From positions 1 through 64,000 of the forward strand of contig NZ_JANAVP010000034.1 of NCBI RefSeq assembly GCF_024213665.1: 64,000 nt of DNA. Direction: 5' to 3'. Position 1 is the stretch's first letter. The number at the start of each line of letters is the position of its first letter. Position numbers and translations under genes: made by a program. This document shows, one piece after another, positions 18,695 to 26,646 of this stretch. This stretch comes from Streptomyces sp. A3M-1-3. Its GTDB lineage: Bacteria > Actinomycetota > Actinomycetes > Streptomycetales > Streptomycetaceae. The notes beneath the pieces are model-generated. The model was not told the DNA's origin. It did no database searches and saw only the letters and a list, made by a program, of their open reading frames with translations.

Positions 18695-21600
18695 ATGGAC
18701 GCCTCGAAGGCTGCGGAAACCACAGCATCGGATGAGGACACGGAGACGAGCGAAACGCCCGTAGGAAAAGGGAAGTTGAAGCGTCGGCGGAAACAGCGGC
18801 GCATCGCCGCGCTGGCCGTGCTGCTAGCCGCCGCCGTCGCCATTCCGTTCGGCGTGCAGCAGCTCACGGCCGAGGCGCCGGACCGGGCACCCGCCACCCA
18901 GCGGAAGCAGACCACGTCTGTCGACACCGCCGAAGCGGCCAGGCAAGCGAGGCGGACCGGCAAGGACGTCGAGGCGACCGCCGAGCGGACCGCCAACTCC
19001 ACGACCTGGGTAAAACCCGACGGTCTGCTGCGGACCCGCACCTACAGCGACACGGTCCGCGCAAAGGTCGGCGGCGAGTGGAAGGAGATCGACACTGATC
19101 TCCAACGGGTGAAGGGCGGCTACGCGCCCAAGGCGGTCAACGACCCTCTCCTGTTCAGCGCCGGTACCGGCCAGGAGCGTTCCTCTCGCGGCGTGGCGCG
19201 TACCGCGCTCACCGCACAAGGCTCCAGTGACTCGTGGAGCGAACTGGTCCGGCTGAACACTGGCGGCCACGAGGTTGTCCTCAGCTGGCCCGGGCCGCTG
19301 CCCGCCCCCGTGGTCGACGGCCCGAGGGCGCTGTACGAGAACGTCCGGCCCGGCATCGATCTACTGCTCACCGCCCGCGACAGCGGCTTCTCCCACCTTC
19401 TGATCGTCCACAGCCTGCAGGCCGCCGCCGATCCGCTGCTCGGCAAGCTCAAGTACCTGTTGGACTCGCCCGGTCTGACGTTCCGGCTGGACAAGAACTC
19501 GCACGCGCTCAGTGCCGTCGACAGCAAGGGTGAGGAGTTCGCCTCCGCGCCCACTCCGTACGCCTGGGACTCCGCGGGCGCGGTGAAGGCCACCGTCGGC
19601 GAAGCGCCGGCGGAGCCGACCGCCTCCCCGGTCGCCGGCAGCCCGGCCGCACTGGCCCTGGCGGGCCTGGCGGGTCCGCAGCCCGGCAGCCACGACGCCG
19701 TCCTCTCGGCCGCCCTGGCCGAGGACACCCTCACCCTGGGCATGAGCAACAAGCTGCTCACCGACCCTGATACTGTCTACCCGGTCTTCATCGACCCGTC
19801 CCTCAAGGGTCGGAAGAAGAACTGGACGCTGCTCTACCAGAAGTACGCAAGTTCCAGTTTCTACAACGGCCAGAACTTCAACGACGGCACCAACGAGGCC
19901 CGCGTCGGGTACGAGAACGACTCCGGCGGCCTGTCCCGCTCCGTCTTTACTTTCGAGTACCCGTCCGACGCGCACGGTGCCTCCGTCAAGAGCGCCTACT
20001 TCAGGACCTTGCAGACGTATTCGTGGGGATGCGCCTCCCGCCAGTACAACGTGTGGCTCACCGGAGCCATCTCCAGCTCCAGTACCTGGAGCAAGCAGCC
20101 TGCCTGGAGCCGGGTCCTCGGCAGTCAGACCAACGGACACGGCTACAAGTCGGGCTCCTGCCCTGATAAATGGGTCGCGACGGACATCAAGTCCGGTGCT
20201 CAGGAGGCATCCACCAAGAAGCTGGCCACTCTCACGCTGGGCCTGCGGGCGGCGAGCGAGAGTGACACCGCCGCCTGGAAGAAGTTCATGGCCAATGGGG
20301 AGTACTCGCCCTACATCGAGATCACCTACAACCGGCCGCCCGACGAGCCGACCAGCTCGGTGATGAAGACGTCGCCCGGCGGCACGTGCGACACCGCGGC
20401 CCCCTACCTGTCCATCGGGAAAAGCGACGTCACCTTCAGCGCTTCCGCCTCCGATGTGGACGGCAACCTCAAGTACCTGCATCTGAAGGTCTGGCGCACC
20501 GGCAACTCCGCCGATCCGCTGCACGATGCCGACCACGCCACCAACAGCTCAGGCGCCATGACGGCCTACCGGATGCCGGCTGCCGGCTTCACTCACGGCA
20601 CTGTCTATTCCTGGTCGGTGTACGCCAAGGACACCGAAGGTGCCATCTCCGCCTGGGGCCCGTCCGGAACTGCCGCGTACTGCCAGTTCACTGTCGACCA
20701 CAGCGCACCCAACAGCCCCGGCGTCTCTTCCACCGACTTCCCGGAACCGGGTGAGGACGGGGGCACCTGGTCCAGCGTGCGTTTCGGCACCGCCGGCCGG
20801 TTCACCTTCTCGCCCGCCGGCTCGGCGGACGTGAAGGAGTACCAGTACAGCTTCAACACCGCCTACAACCTCAAGGCCTATCCCGATGCGAGTAAGGGCG
20901 GCACAGCAACCACCGGCGCCGTGAAGCCGCCGCACGCCGGCCCAAGCGTTCTCTACGTGCGCGCCGTCGACTCCTCCGGCAACGTATCCGTGCCTACCAA
21001 CTACTTGTTCAACGTGACTCCGGGAACCGACCTCGACTCTCCCGGTGATGTCACCGGCGACAAGGTGCCCGATGTCTACACCATCGACCCCGACGGCAAG
21101 CTCATGCTGTTCGCCAAGGCCCTCGGCACCGACCCCCTCCACCTCGGCGGCACGCCCGCCGCCTACACCACCGAAACCGGGAAAGCCGCCCCAGTCCCGG
21201 ACGGCTACTGGACCGGCGCTCTGATCACCCACAACGGCGACTGGCTCCCCGGCGACGGCATCCAGGACCTCGTCGCGCGCATGCCCGACGGCAAGCTCTA
21301 CCTGTACCCCGGCGACGGATACGGCAGCTTCGACGTGCATGCCCGTATTCACATCCTGCTGCCCAGCGGCTCTCCCGCACCGTCCGCCTTCCGGCAGATC
21401 TTGTCCGTCGGTGACATGACCGCCGACGGACGCCCCGACCTGCTCGCCACCACCAGCAACGGCCTCTGGGCGTTCACCGGCTACACCGGTGCGAGCTTCG
21501 AGACGTCCAGTCAGCTGACCGGAGAGGACTGGACCCAGCGCGACATCGTCCAGCTCGGCAACATCGCCGGCGACGAAGCACTCGACCTGGTCTACCGGGA

Positions 21601-21925
21601 CAATGCGGCCGGACAGCTCCATCTCCGCCAGGGCAAGAAGGCGGCAAGCGGCGGCACCGACCCGGCATCCATCGCCACCAAGGCCGCCGCTGCCGCCCAG
21701 CTCGACACCTACGGCGTCTCCGGATGGTCGCGCACCTCGCTGCCGATCGTCACCGGCACCCCCGACGTCAGCGGGGACGGAGTCCCCGACATCTGGGCGC
21801 TGCTCTCCAGCGGTGATGTCCGGGTCTACCCCGGCAGAGCCGCGGGACTCACCAGCACCACGATGTTCCACGTCGTTTCCGGCACGGTGGGCCCCAACTG
21901 GGCCGGGCACACGGCCATCGGCTGA
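18695..21925 (+). CDS. Membrane-anchored or secreted DNRLRE/FG-GAP repeat protein of the RHS island
   Basis: A 1076-residue protein starting at an ATG preceded by GGGGAGAGGAAAG. An acidic N-terminus precedes a basic stretch (KLKRRRKQRRIA) and one hydrophobic helix (about residues 34-52), so it is an exported or signal-anchored protein. The middle (about 375-530) resembles a DNRLRE-type adhesive domain (SSFYNGQNFNDGTNEARVGY). A fibronectin-like portion follows, then five FG-GAP/VCBS-like Asp-rich repeats at about 775-1076 (GDVTGDKVPDVYTID, GDMTADGRPDLLA, PDVSGDGVPDIWAL). Such proteins recur next to RHS toxins in Streptomyces. A surface or partner role is inferred from divergent linkage only. 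Confidence 0.75.
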   Translation: MDASKAAETTASDEDTETSETPVGKGKLKRRRKQRRIAALAVLLAAAVAIPFGVQQLTAEAPDRAPATQRKQTTSVDTAEAARQARRTGKDVEATAERTANSTTWVKPDGLLRTRTYSDTVRAKVGGEWKEIDTDLQRVKGGYAPKAVNDPLLFSAGTGQERSSRGVARTALTAQGSSDSWSELVRLNTGGHEVVLSWPGPLPAPVVDGPRALYENVRPGIDLLLTARDSGFSHLLIVHSLQAAADPLLGKLKYLLDSPGLTFRLDKNSHALSAVDSKGEEFASAPTPYAWDSAGAVKATVGEAPAEPTASPVAGSPAALALAGLAGPQPGSHDAVLSAALAEDTLTLGMSNKLLTDPDTVYPVFIDPSLKGRKKNWTLLYQKYASSSFYNGQNFNDGTNEARVGYENDSGGLSRSVFTFEYPSDAHGASVKSAYFRTLQTYSWGCASRQYNVWLTGAISSSSTWSKQPAWSRVLGSQTNGHGYKSGSCPDKWVATDIKSGAQEASTKKLATLTLGLRAASESDTAAWKKFMANGEYSPYIEITYNRPPDEPTSSVMKTSPGGTCDTAAPYLSIGKSDVTFSASASDVDGNLKYLHLKVWRTGNSADPLHDADHATNSSGAMTAYRMPAAGFTHGTVYSWSVYAKDTEGAISAWGPSGTAAYCQFTVDHSAPNSPGVSSTDFPEPGEDGGTWSSVRFGTAGRFTFSPAGSADVKEYQYSFNTAYNLKAYPDASKGGTATTGAVKPPHAGPSVLYVRAVDSSGNVSVPTNYLFNVTPGTDLDSPGDVTGDKVPDVYTIDPDGKLMLFAKALGTDPLHLGGTPAAYTTETGKAAPVPDGYWTGALITHNGDWLPGDGIQDLVARMPDGKLYLYPGDGYGSFDVHARIHILLPSGSPAPSAFRQILSVGDMTADGRPDLLATTSNGLWAFTGYTGASFETSSQLTGEDWTQRDIVQLGNIAGDEALDLVYRDNAAGQLHLRQGKKAASGGTDPASIATKAAAAAQLDTYGVSGWSRTSLPIVTGTPDVSGDGVPDIWALLSSGDVRVYPGRAAGLTSTTMFHVVSGTVGPNWAGHTAIG

Positions 21926-21931
21926 GGCAGA

Positions 21932-21975
21932 CCGGTGGGCCGGGGCGGGATCTTTCTCCCGCCCCGGCCCACCGG
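21932..21975. terminator. Strong bidirectional stem-loop terminator
   Basis: Two perfectly complementary 19-base arms (21932-21950 and 21957-21975) enclose a six-base loop. The hairpin lies between the convergent FG-GAP gene, which ends at 21925, and the cold-shock gene, which ends at 21986. No U-tract follows, as is common in Streptomyces. Confidence 0.85.
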
Positions 21976-21985
21976 GATGACTACG

Positions 21986-22369
21986 TCAGACGTCCAGCTG
22001 GTCCGCCACCGCTCGCAGCAGGCCGGCGATCTTCGCGCCGTGGATCTTGTCCGGGTAGCGGCCGCGCTCCAGGCTCGGGGTGATGTTCTCCAGCAGTGTC
22101 GTCAGGTCCTGGACGATTGAGGCCAGTTCGTCCGGCTTGCGGCGCTGCGCGGCCGCGACCGAGGGGGCCGGGTCGAGGACCGTGACCGAGAGGGCCTGGT
22201 CGCCGCGCTGGCCTGCTACGACGCCGAATTCGACGCGCTGGCCGGGCTTGAGCGAGTCGACCCCGGCAGGGAGCACCGACGAGTGCACGAAGACGTCGCC
22301 GCCGTCGTCGCGGGAGAGAAAGCCGAAGCCCTTCTCACTGTTGAACCACTTGACCTTGCCGGTAGGCAC
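21986..22369 (-). CDS. Cold-shock domain protein with C-terminal extension
   Basis: A 127-residue protein. Residues 1-~65 form a cold-shock domain: GKVKWFNSEKGFGFLSRD is RNP1 and DVFVHSSVL is RNP2. The C-terminal ~55 residues (DELASIVQDLTTLLENITPSLERGRYP) form a helical extension absent from the small Csp proteins, so this is the two-domain actinobacterial type. It would bind single-stranded nucleic acid in the cytoplasm. The GTG at 22369 (VPTGKVKWF) was preferred to an upstream in-frame start because the extra residues are not conserved in cold-shock proteins. It may mark the resumption of backbone order after the island. Confidence 0.9.
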   Translation of the reverse strand: MPTGKVKWFNSEKGFGFLSRDDGGDVFVHSSVLPAGVDSLKPGQRVEFGVVAGQRGDQALSVTVLDPAPSVAAAQRRKPDELASIVQDLTTLLENITPSLERGRYPDKIHGAKIAGLLRAVADQLDV

Positions 22370-22514
22370 GTCTGTCCTCGTCCTTGTGCTCGTTGGGGCT
22401 CTGAATAGCACTACAGCGGGTCGCGTGACCCGCCACCACCAAGGCTAATGGTCCAGGGGCTGGTGACAAGACGTTGCTGGGTGGTTCCTACGCGCAGGGA
22501 ACTACCCTGGTCGG

Positions 22515-22763
22515 GTGACTAGCGAAACCCGAACGGACAAGGCCGGCGCCGGCGACCGGCTCGTACAGGCCGGCGTGATCGTCTTCTTCATCGGCGCGGT
22601 GGCCACTCTGGTCACCGTCGCCCCGCTGTTCCTGGGGACGGAGCCGTTCCCCTCCGTCGCGTACGCGGTGTGCATGCTGATGGGGCTCGGCTTCCTGATC
22701 GCCGGAGCCGGGGTGCTCCGTTCCATCGCCGTGCAGCGCCGTCAGGCGCGCGCGGTGGTGTAG
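22515..22763 (+). CDS. Small two-helix membrane protein
   Basis: An 82-residue protein starting at GTG. It has two hydrophobic helices (about residues 18-40, VQAGVIVFFIGAVATLV, and 48-68, AYAVCMLMGLGFLIAGAGVL) and short basic ends. Family function is unknown. Its 3' end overlaps the convergent HAD gene by 22 bases. Coding bias and the conserved-looking helix pair support a real gene. Confidence 0.7.
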   Translation: MTSETRTDKAGAGDRLVQAGVIVFFIGAVATLVTVAPLFLGTEPFPSVAYAVCMLMGLGFLIAGAGVLRSIAVQRRQARAVV

Positions 22764-23392
22764 CTCCCGGCGTACGAGGCCAGCCACTCCGGAAACTCCG
22801 TCAGGTCGGCCAGCAGGACATCCGCGCCCTCGGCGCGCAGCTCCGCCTCGTCGCACGGGCCCGTCGGGACCGCGACCGAGAGCGCTCCGGCCGTACGGGC
22901 GCCGCGCACGTCGCCCGTGTGGTCGCCGACGTACACCGTGGCGCCGTGTTCGCGCAGCGCCTCCGCCTTGGCCTCCGCCCACAGCCGGCCGATCACCGCG
23001 TCCGGCTCGATGCCGAGATGTGCGAGGTGGAGCTTGGCGTTCGGCTCGTGCTTGGCGGTGACGACGATCGCCCGGCCGCCGAGCGCCTGGACGGCGGCCA
23101 CGGCTTCGCGGGCGCCGGGCATCGCGGGCGTCGGGGCGATGGCGTGTGTGGGATACATCTCGCGGTAGCGGTCGCCCATTTCCTGGATCAGCTCGTCCTC
23201 GAACCAATGTGCCAGCTCCTGTTCGAGCGGCGGACCGAGCCGGGTGATGGCCAGCTCGGCGTCGATGAACGTACCGGTCTCGGCGGAAAGTGCCTGGTAG
23301 GCGGCCTTGATGCCGGGGCGGGAATCGATCAGCGTCATGTCGAGGTCGAAGCCGACGGTCAGGGATGTCATGCCGGATGTCATGTCGGCCAT
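22742..23392 (-). CDS. HAD-family hydrolase (phosphoglycolate phosphatase-like)
   Basis: A 216-residue haloacid dehalogenase-type phosphatase. Motif I is GFDLDMTLIDSR, with the nucleophile Asp and the general acid Asp. Motif II is the IVVTAK strand. Motif III is the Lys in the AKAEAL region, and motif IV is VYVGDHTGDVRGAR. A helical cap follows motif I (about residues 25-90). The physiological substrate is unknown. It is divergent from the siderophore permease operon, with 71 bases between them. A second in-frame ATG at 23371 (MTSLTVGFDLDM) is also possible as the start. Confidence 0.85.
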   Translation of the reverse strand: MADMTSGMTSLTVGFDLDMTLIDSRPGIKAAYQALSAETGTFIDAELAITRLGPPLEQELAHWFEDELIQEMGDRYREMYPTHAIAPTPAMPGAREAVAAVQALGGRAIVVTAKHEPNAKLHLAHLGIEPDAVIGRLWAEAKAEALREHGATVYVGDHTGDVRGARTAGALSVAVPTGPCDEAELRAEGADVLLADLTEFPEWLASYAGSYTTARA

Positions 23393-23428
23393 TGTGCCGA
23401 GTCGGGAAGCGGTACGCGGAACATAGAC

Positions 23429-23447
23429 TTAGCCAAGCCTTACCAGA
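23429..23447 (+). promoter_or_regulatory. Iron box (DmdR/IdeR-type) upstream of the siderophore importer
   Basis: The 19-base stretch TTAGCCAAGCCTTACCAGA matches 13 of 19 positions of the actinobacterial iron-box consensus TTAGGTGAGCCTAACCTAA, including AGCCT at the centre. It ends 17 bases before the first permease ATG, so Fe-loaded DmdR1/IdeR would block transcription. The match was made by eye. Confidence 0.7.
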
Positions 23448-23463
23448 CTTTGAATTGGATCTG

Positions 23464-24498
23464 ATGTCAGCCGCTGCCTCGACTGCCGCCCGCACCAGAC
23501 GTGATCAAGTGACCTCTCGCATCGGCTGGACCGTTGCCGCCGTCGTGGCCCTGCTGTTGGCCGTACTGCTGAGTCTGGCCGTGGGGGCGAGGCCGATCGC
23601 GCCGTCCGCGGTGTTCGACGCGCTGCTGCACGGCGGCCGCAGCGACGCGGCGGAAGTCGTACGGAACCTGCGGGTGCCGCGCACGCTGATCGGTCTGATT
23701 GTCGGTGTCGCCCTCGCGCTCGCCGGGACCGTGCTCCAGGGGATCACCCGCAACCCCATCGCAGACCCCGGCATTCTCGGCATCAGCCAGGGCGCGTCGG
23801 TGGGGGTGGTGCTGGCCATCGCGTACGCCGGGATCCACACACTGACGGGGTACGTGTGGTTCGCCTTCGCCGGGGCCGCACTGGCGTCGGTGGCCGTGTA
23901 CGCGATCGCGTCGAGCGGGCGCGGCGGTGCGACGCCGGTCAAACTCGCGCTCGGCGGCGCGGCGATCAACGCGCTGCTGGTGTCCGTGACGATGGCGGTA
24001 CTGACGACGCGGGCGGCGGCGCTGGACGAGTTCCGGTTCTGGCAGGTCGGATCGGTTGCCGGGCGGGAGGCCGAGGTCGTCGGACAGATCTGGCCGTTCC
24101 TGCTGGTCGGCGTGGTGCTGGTGGTGTCGGTCGCCCGCGGCCTGGACGCGCTCGCGCTGGGCGAGGATGTGGCGAAGGGGCTGGGTCAGAATGTCGCGAC
24201 CGTACGAATCGTCGGCGGCGTGGGCGCCACCGTGCTGACCGGCGTGGGTGTCGCCGCCGCCGGTCCGATCGCTTTCATCGGGCTCGCCGTGCCGCACATC
24301 GCCCGCGCGATCGTGGGAAGCGATCACCGGTGGGTGCTGCCGATGGCGGCGATCGTCGGGCCCGTGATGCTGCTGGTCTCGGATGTGATCGGGCGGGTCG
24401 TCTTTCCGCCGAGCGAGGTGCCGGCCGGGGTGATGACGGCGCTGATCGGGGTGCCGTTCCTGGTGACGCTGGTCCGCCGGAAGGCGGTGCCGGCGTGA
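23464..24498 (+). CDS. FecCD-family iron-siderophore ABC permease
   Basis: A 344-residue polytopic inner-membrane protein of the BtuCD/FecCD type with about ten helices. Family blocks are RVPRTLIGLIVGVALALAGT, then GITRNPIADPGILGISQGAS, and late GPIAFIGLAVPHIAR, the coupling-helix region that contacts the ATPase. The ATG at 23464 lies just after the iron box. Its stop overlaps the GTG of the second permease (GTGA), so this is gene one of a three-gene operon. Confidence 0.93.
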   Translation: MSAAASTAARTRRDQVTSRIGWTVAAVVALLLAVLLSLAVGARPIAPSAVFDALLHGGRSDAAEVVRNLRVPRTLIGLIVGVALALAGTVLQGITRNPIADPGILGISQGASVGVVLAIAYAGIHTLTGYVWFAFAGAALASVAVYAIASSGRGGATPVKLALGGAAINALLVSVTMAVLTTRAAALDEFRFWQVGSVAGREAEVVGQIWPFLLVGVVLVVSVARGLDALALGEDVAKGLGQNVATVRIVGGVGATVLTGVGVAAAGPIAFIGLAVPHIARAIVGSDHRWVLPMAAIVGPVMLLVSDVIGRVVFPPSEVPAGVMTALIGVPFLVTLVRRKAVPA

Positions 24499-25622
24499 CG
24501 GCCACGACCGGTACGGGAGCGGGAGCGGGTGCGGCTGCGGCGGGTGCGGCTGCGGCCGCGGCTGACGTTCGGCGGCCGGGCGTGCGGCCCGCCGGCTACA
24601 GCCTCGTACGCGCCGGGCGGGCGACCTTCCTCGTCCACCGGCGGGCGGCGCTGGCCGCCGGGGCGCTCGCCCTACTGCTGGCCGCCGTCTGTGTCGCGTA
24701 CCTCTCCGTCGGCGAATCGTTCGTCGCGCCGGGCGAGGTAGTCAGGGTGATCTTCGGGCAGCCGTCCCCGGACGAGCTGGTCGTCGGCACGCTGCGGCTG
24801 CCCCGCATGGTCGTCGGGCTGCTCGTCGGCGCCGCGTTCGGCGTGGCGGGCTCGCTCATCCAGACCGTCGCCCGCAACCCCCTGGCCAGCCCCGACATCA
24901 TCGGCATCAGTCAGGGCGCGAGCGCGCTGACGGTCGGCGCGATGACGCTGGGCGTCACCTCGTACACCGTGCTGCCGTACCTGTCCGTCGCGGGCGGTCT
25001 GGCGGCCGCGGCGCTCGTGTACGTCTTCGCGTGGCGCGGCGGTCTGCACGCCACCCGGTTCGTACTCATCGGCATCGGCTTCGCCATCGCGTTGCGGTCG
25101 ATCACCCAGCTGTTCCTGACCAAGGGCGACTACCTCGTCGCCCAGCAGGCCCAGATCTGGATGACCGGTTCGCTGAACGGGCGGGGCTGGGACGCCGCGG
25201 CACCGCTGGGCTGGGTGCTGCTGGTCCTCGTCCCGGGTGTGCTGTGGGCGGCGCGGGCCCAGCGCACGGTGTCCATGGACGACGACACGGCGACCGCGCT
25301 CGGTGTCCGGCTGGGGCGGGTGCGGCTCGGGCTGGTGGTCCTGGGTGTGGTGCTGGCGTCGGTGGCCACGGGGGCGGCGGGCCCGGTGGACTTCGTGGCG
25401 CTGCTCGCGCCGCAGATCGCGCGCCGGGTGACCCGTACCGCGCAGATCCCGCTGCTCTGCTCCGCGCTGCTGGGCGCGGTGATCGTGGTGCTGGCCGACC
25501 TGCTGGCGCGCAAGCTCTTCGCGCCCACCGAGCTGCCGGTGGGTGTGCTGACGGCGGCGGTGGGCGCCCCGTATCTGATCTGGCTGATCGTGCGCAGCCG
25601 TACCGCAGGAGGCAAGGCGTGA
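24495..25622 (+). CDS. FecCD-family iron-siderophore ABC permease
   Basis: A 375-residue second permease subunit. An Ala/Gly-rich N-terminal ~25-residue leader precedes the usual core: RLPRMVVGLLVGAAFGVAGS, VARNPLASPDIIGISQGAS, and GPVDFVALLAPQIAR in the coupling region. It overlaps the upstream permease by GTGA and the downstream ATPase by GTGA, so the three products are translationally coupled and probably form a heterodimeric channel with two ATPase copies. Confidence 0.93.
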   Translation: MTATTGTGAGAGAAAAGAAAAAADVRRPGVRPAGYSLVRAGRATFLVHRRAALAAGALALLLAAVCVAYLSVGESFVAPGEVVRVIFGQPSPDELVVGTLRLPRMVVGLLVGAAFGVAGSLIQTVARNPLASPDIIGISQGASALTVGAMTLGVTSYTVLPYLSVAGGLAAAALVYVFAWRGGLHATRFVLIGIGFAIALRSITQLFLTKGDYLVAQQAQIWMTGSLNGRGWDAAAPLGWVLLVLVPGVLWAARAQRTVSMDDDTATALGVRLGRVRLGLVVLGVVLASVATGAAGPVDFVALLAPQIARRVTRTAQIPLLCSALLGAVIVVLADLLARKLFAPTELPVGVLTAAVGAPYLIWLIVRSRTAGGKA

Positions 25623-25670
25623 CCCGGCAAGGCGTGACCGCGGACGGCATGACCCGGCAAGGCATGACCC
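25611..25670 (+). repeat. Four 15-bp direct repeats carrying four in-frame start codons
   Basis: Units of GGCAAGGCGTGACCC, with variants, begin at 25611, 25626, 25641 and 25656. Each contains GTG or ATG in the same frame (25619, 25634, 25649, 25664), so the ATPase N-terminus reads VTRQG-VTADG-MTRQG-MTRL. This is a local tandem duplication of the start region. Confidence 0.85.
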
Positions 25671-26566
25671 GGCTGACGGCTGGTGAACTGACCCTCGCGT
25701 ACGAGGACCGCACGGTCGTGCACGACCTCGACCTGGCCATACCCGATGGCCAGGTGACGGTCATCGTCGGACCCAACGCGTGCGGCAAGTCGACGACGCT
25801 GCGGGCGCTCGGGCGGCTGCTGAAGCCGCGGGGCGGGGCGGTGCTGCTGGACGGCACGGAGCTGGCCCGTATCCCCACGCGGAAGATCGCGCAGTCGATC
25901 GGACTACTGCCCCAGTCCCCTGTCGCGCCCGAGGCGATCACGGTCGCCGACCTGGTCGCGCGGGGGCGCCAGCCGCACCAGCACTGGTGGCAGCAGTGGT
26001 CGGAGGCGGACGAGCGGGCGGTCACGGACGCGATGGAGCGCACGGACGTCGGCGCGCTGGCCGAGCGGTCCGTGGACGAGCTGTCCGGCGGGCAGCGGCA
26101 GCGCGTGTGGATCGCGATGGCGCTCGCGCAGGAGACGGATCTGCTGCTGCTGGACGAACCGACGACGTTCCTCGACATCTCGCACCAGGTGGAGGTGCTG
26201 GACCTGGTACGCCAGCTGAACCACGAGCGGGGCCGGACGGTCGTCGCGGTGCTCCACGACCTCAACCAGGCGGCGCGGTACGCCCACCACCTGGTCGCGA
26301 TGAAGGCGGGCCGGATCGTCGCGGAGGGCTGCCCCCGGGACATCGTCACGGCGGATCTCGTACGCGAGGTATTCGGCATGCAGGCGGTGGTAATCCCGGA
26401 CCCGGTAACGGGCTCGCCCCTGGTAATCCCAGCCAAGCCGTGGTCGCCGAAGGCGACACGGGCGGGGGTAGGGGTAGGGGTAGGGGAGCGTGCGGGGGTC
26501 GGGGACGGGGATCAGGCCGGGGACGAGGCCCCGGATGAGTCCGACCCTGCTTCCCTGCCGGGGTAA
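25619..26566 (+). CDS. Iron-siderophore ABC transporter ATP-binding protein
   Basis: A 315-residue FepC/FecE-type ATPase. Walker A is GPNACGKST, the Q-loop lies in SIGLLPQSP, the signature is LSGGQRQRVW, Walker B is LLLLDEPTTFLD and the H-loop is VLHDLNQAARY. It couples ATP hydrolysis to the two FecCD permeases. The GTG at 25619 follows AGGAGG at good spacing, though three more in-frame starts follow at 15-base steps. A C-terminal ~40-residue Gly/Val/Asp-rich tail (GVGVGVGERAGVGDGDQAG) is unusual for the family. No substrate-binding protein or siderophore synthase lies nearby. Confidence 0.93.
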   Translation: MTRQGVTADGMTRQGMTRLTAGELTLAYEDRTVVHDLDLAIPDGQVTVIVGPNACGKSTTLRALGRLLKPRGGAVLLDGTELARIPTRKIAQSIGLLPQSPVAPEAITVADLVARGRQPHQHWWQQWSEADERAVTDAMERTDVGALAERSVDELSGGQRQRVWIAMALAQETDLLLLDEPTTFLDISHQVEVLDLVRQLNHERGRTVVAVLHDLNQAARYAHHLVAMKAGRIVAEGCPRDIVTADLVREVFGMQAVVIPDPVTGSPLVIPAKPWSPKATRAGVGVGVGERAGVGDGDQAGDEAPDESDPASLPG

Positions 26567-26596
26567 CCGGCCACGGCAGCCCGGACCCCCGGCGGG

Positions 26597-26634
26597 GGGC
26601 GGCGGCGCCCCGGCCCGGGGGCGGGCCGCCGCCC
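26597..26634. terminator. GC-rich stem-loop between convergent genes
   Basis: Ten-base perfect arms GGGCGGCGGC (26597-26606) and GCCGCCGCCC (26625-26634) can pair. They lie between the end of the ABC operon (26566) and the convergent HAAS-type gene (ends 26647). A bidirectional terminator is likely, though the whole stretch is GC-rich. Confidence 0.55.
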
Positions 26635-26646
26635 GGGCCGCGCCGA

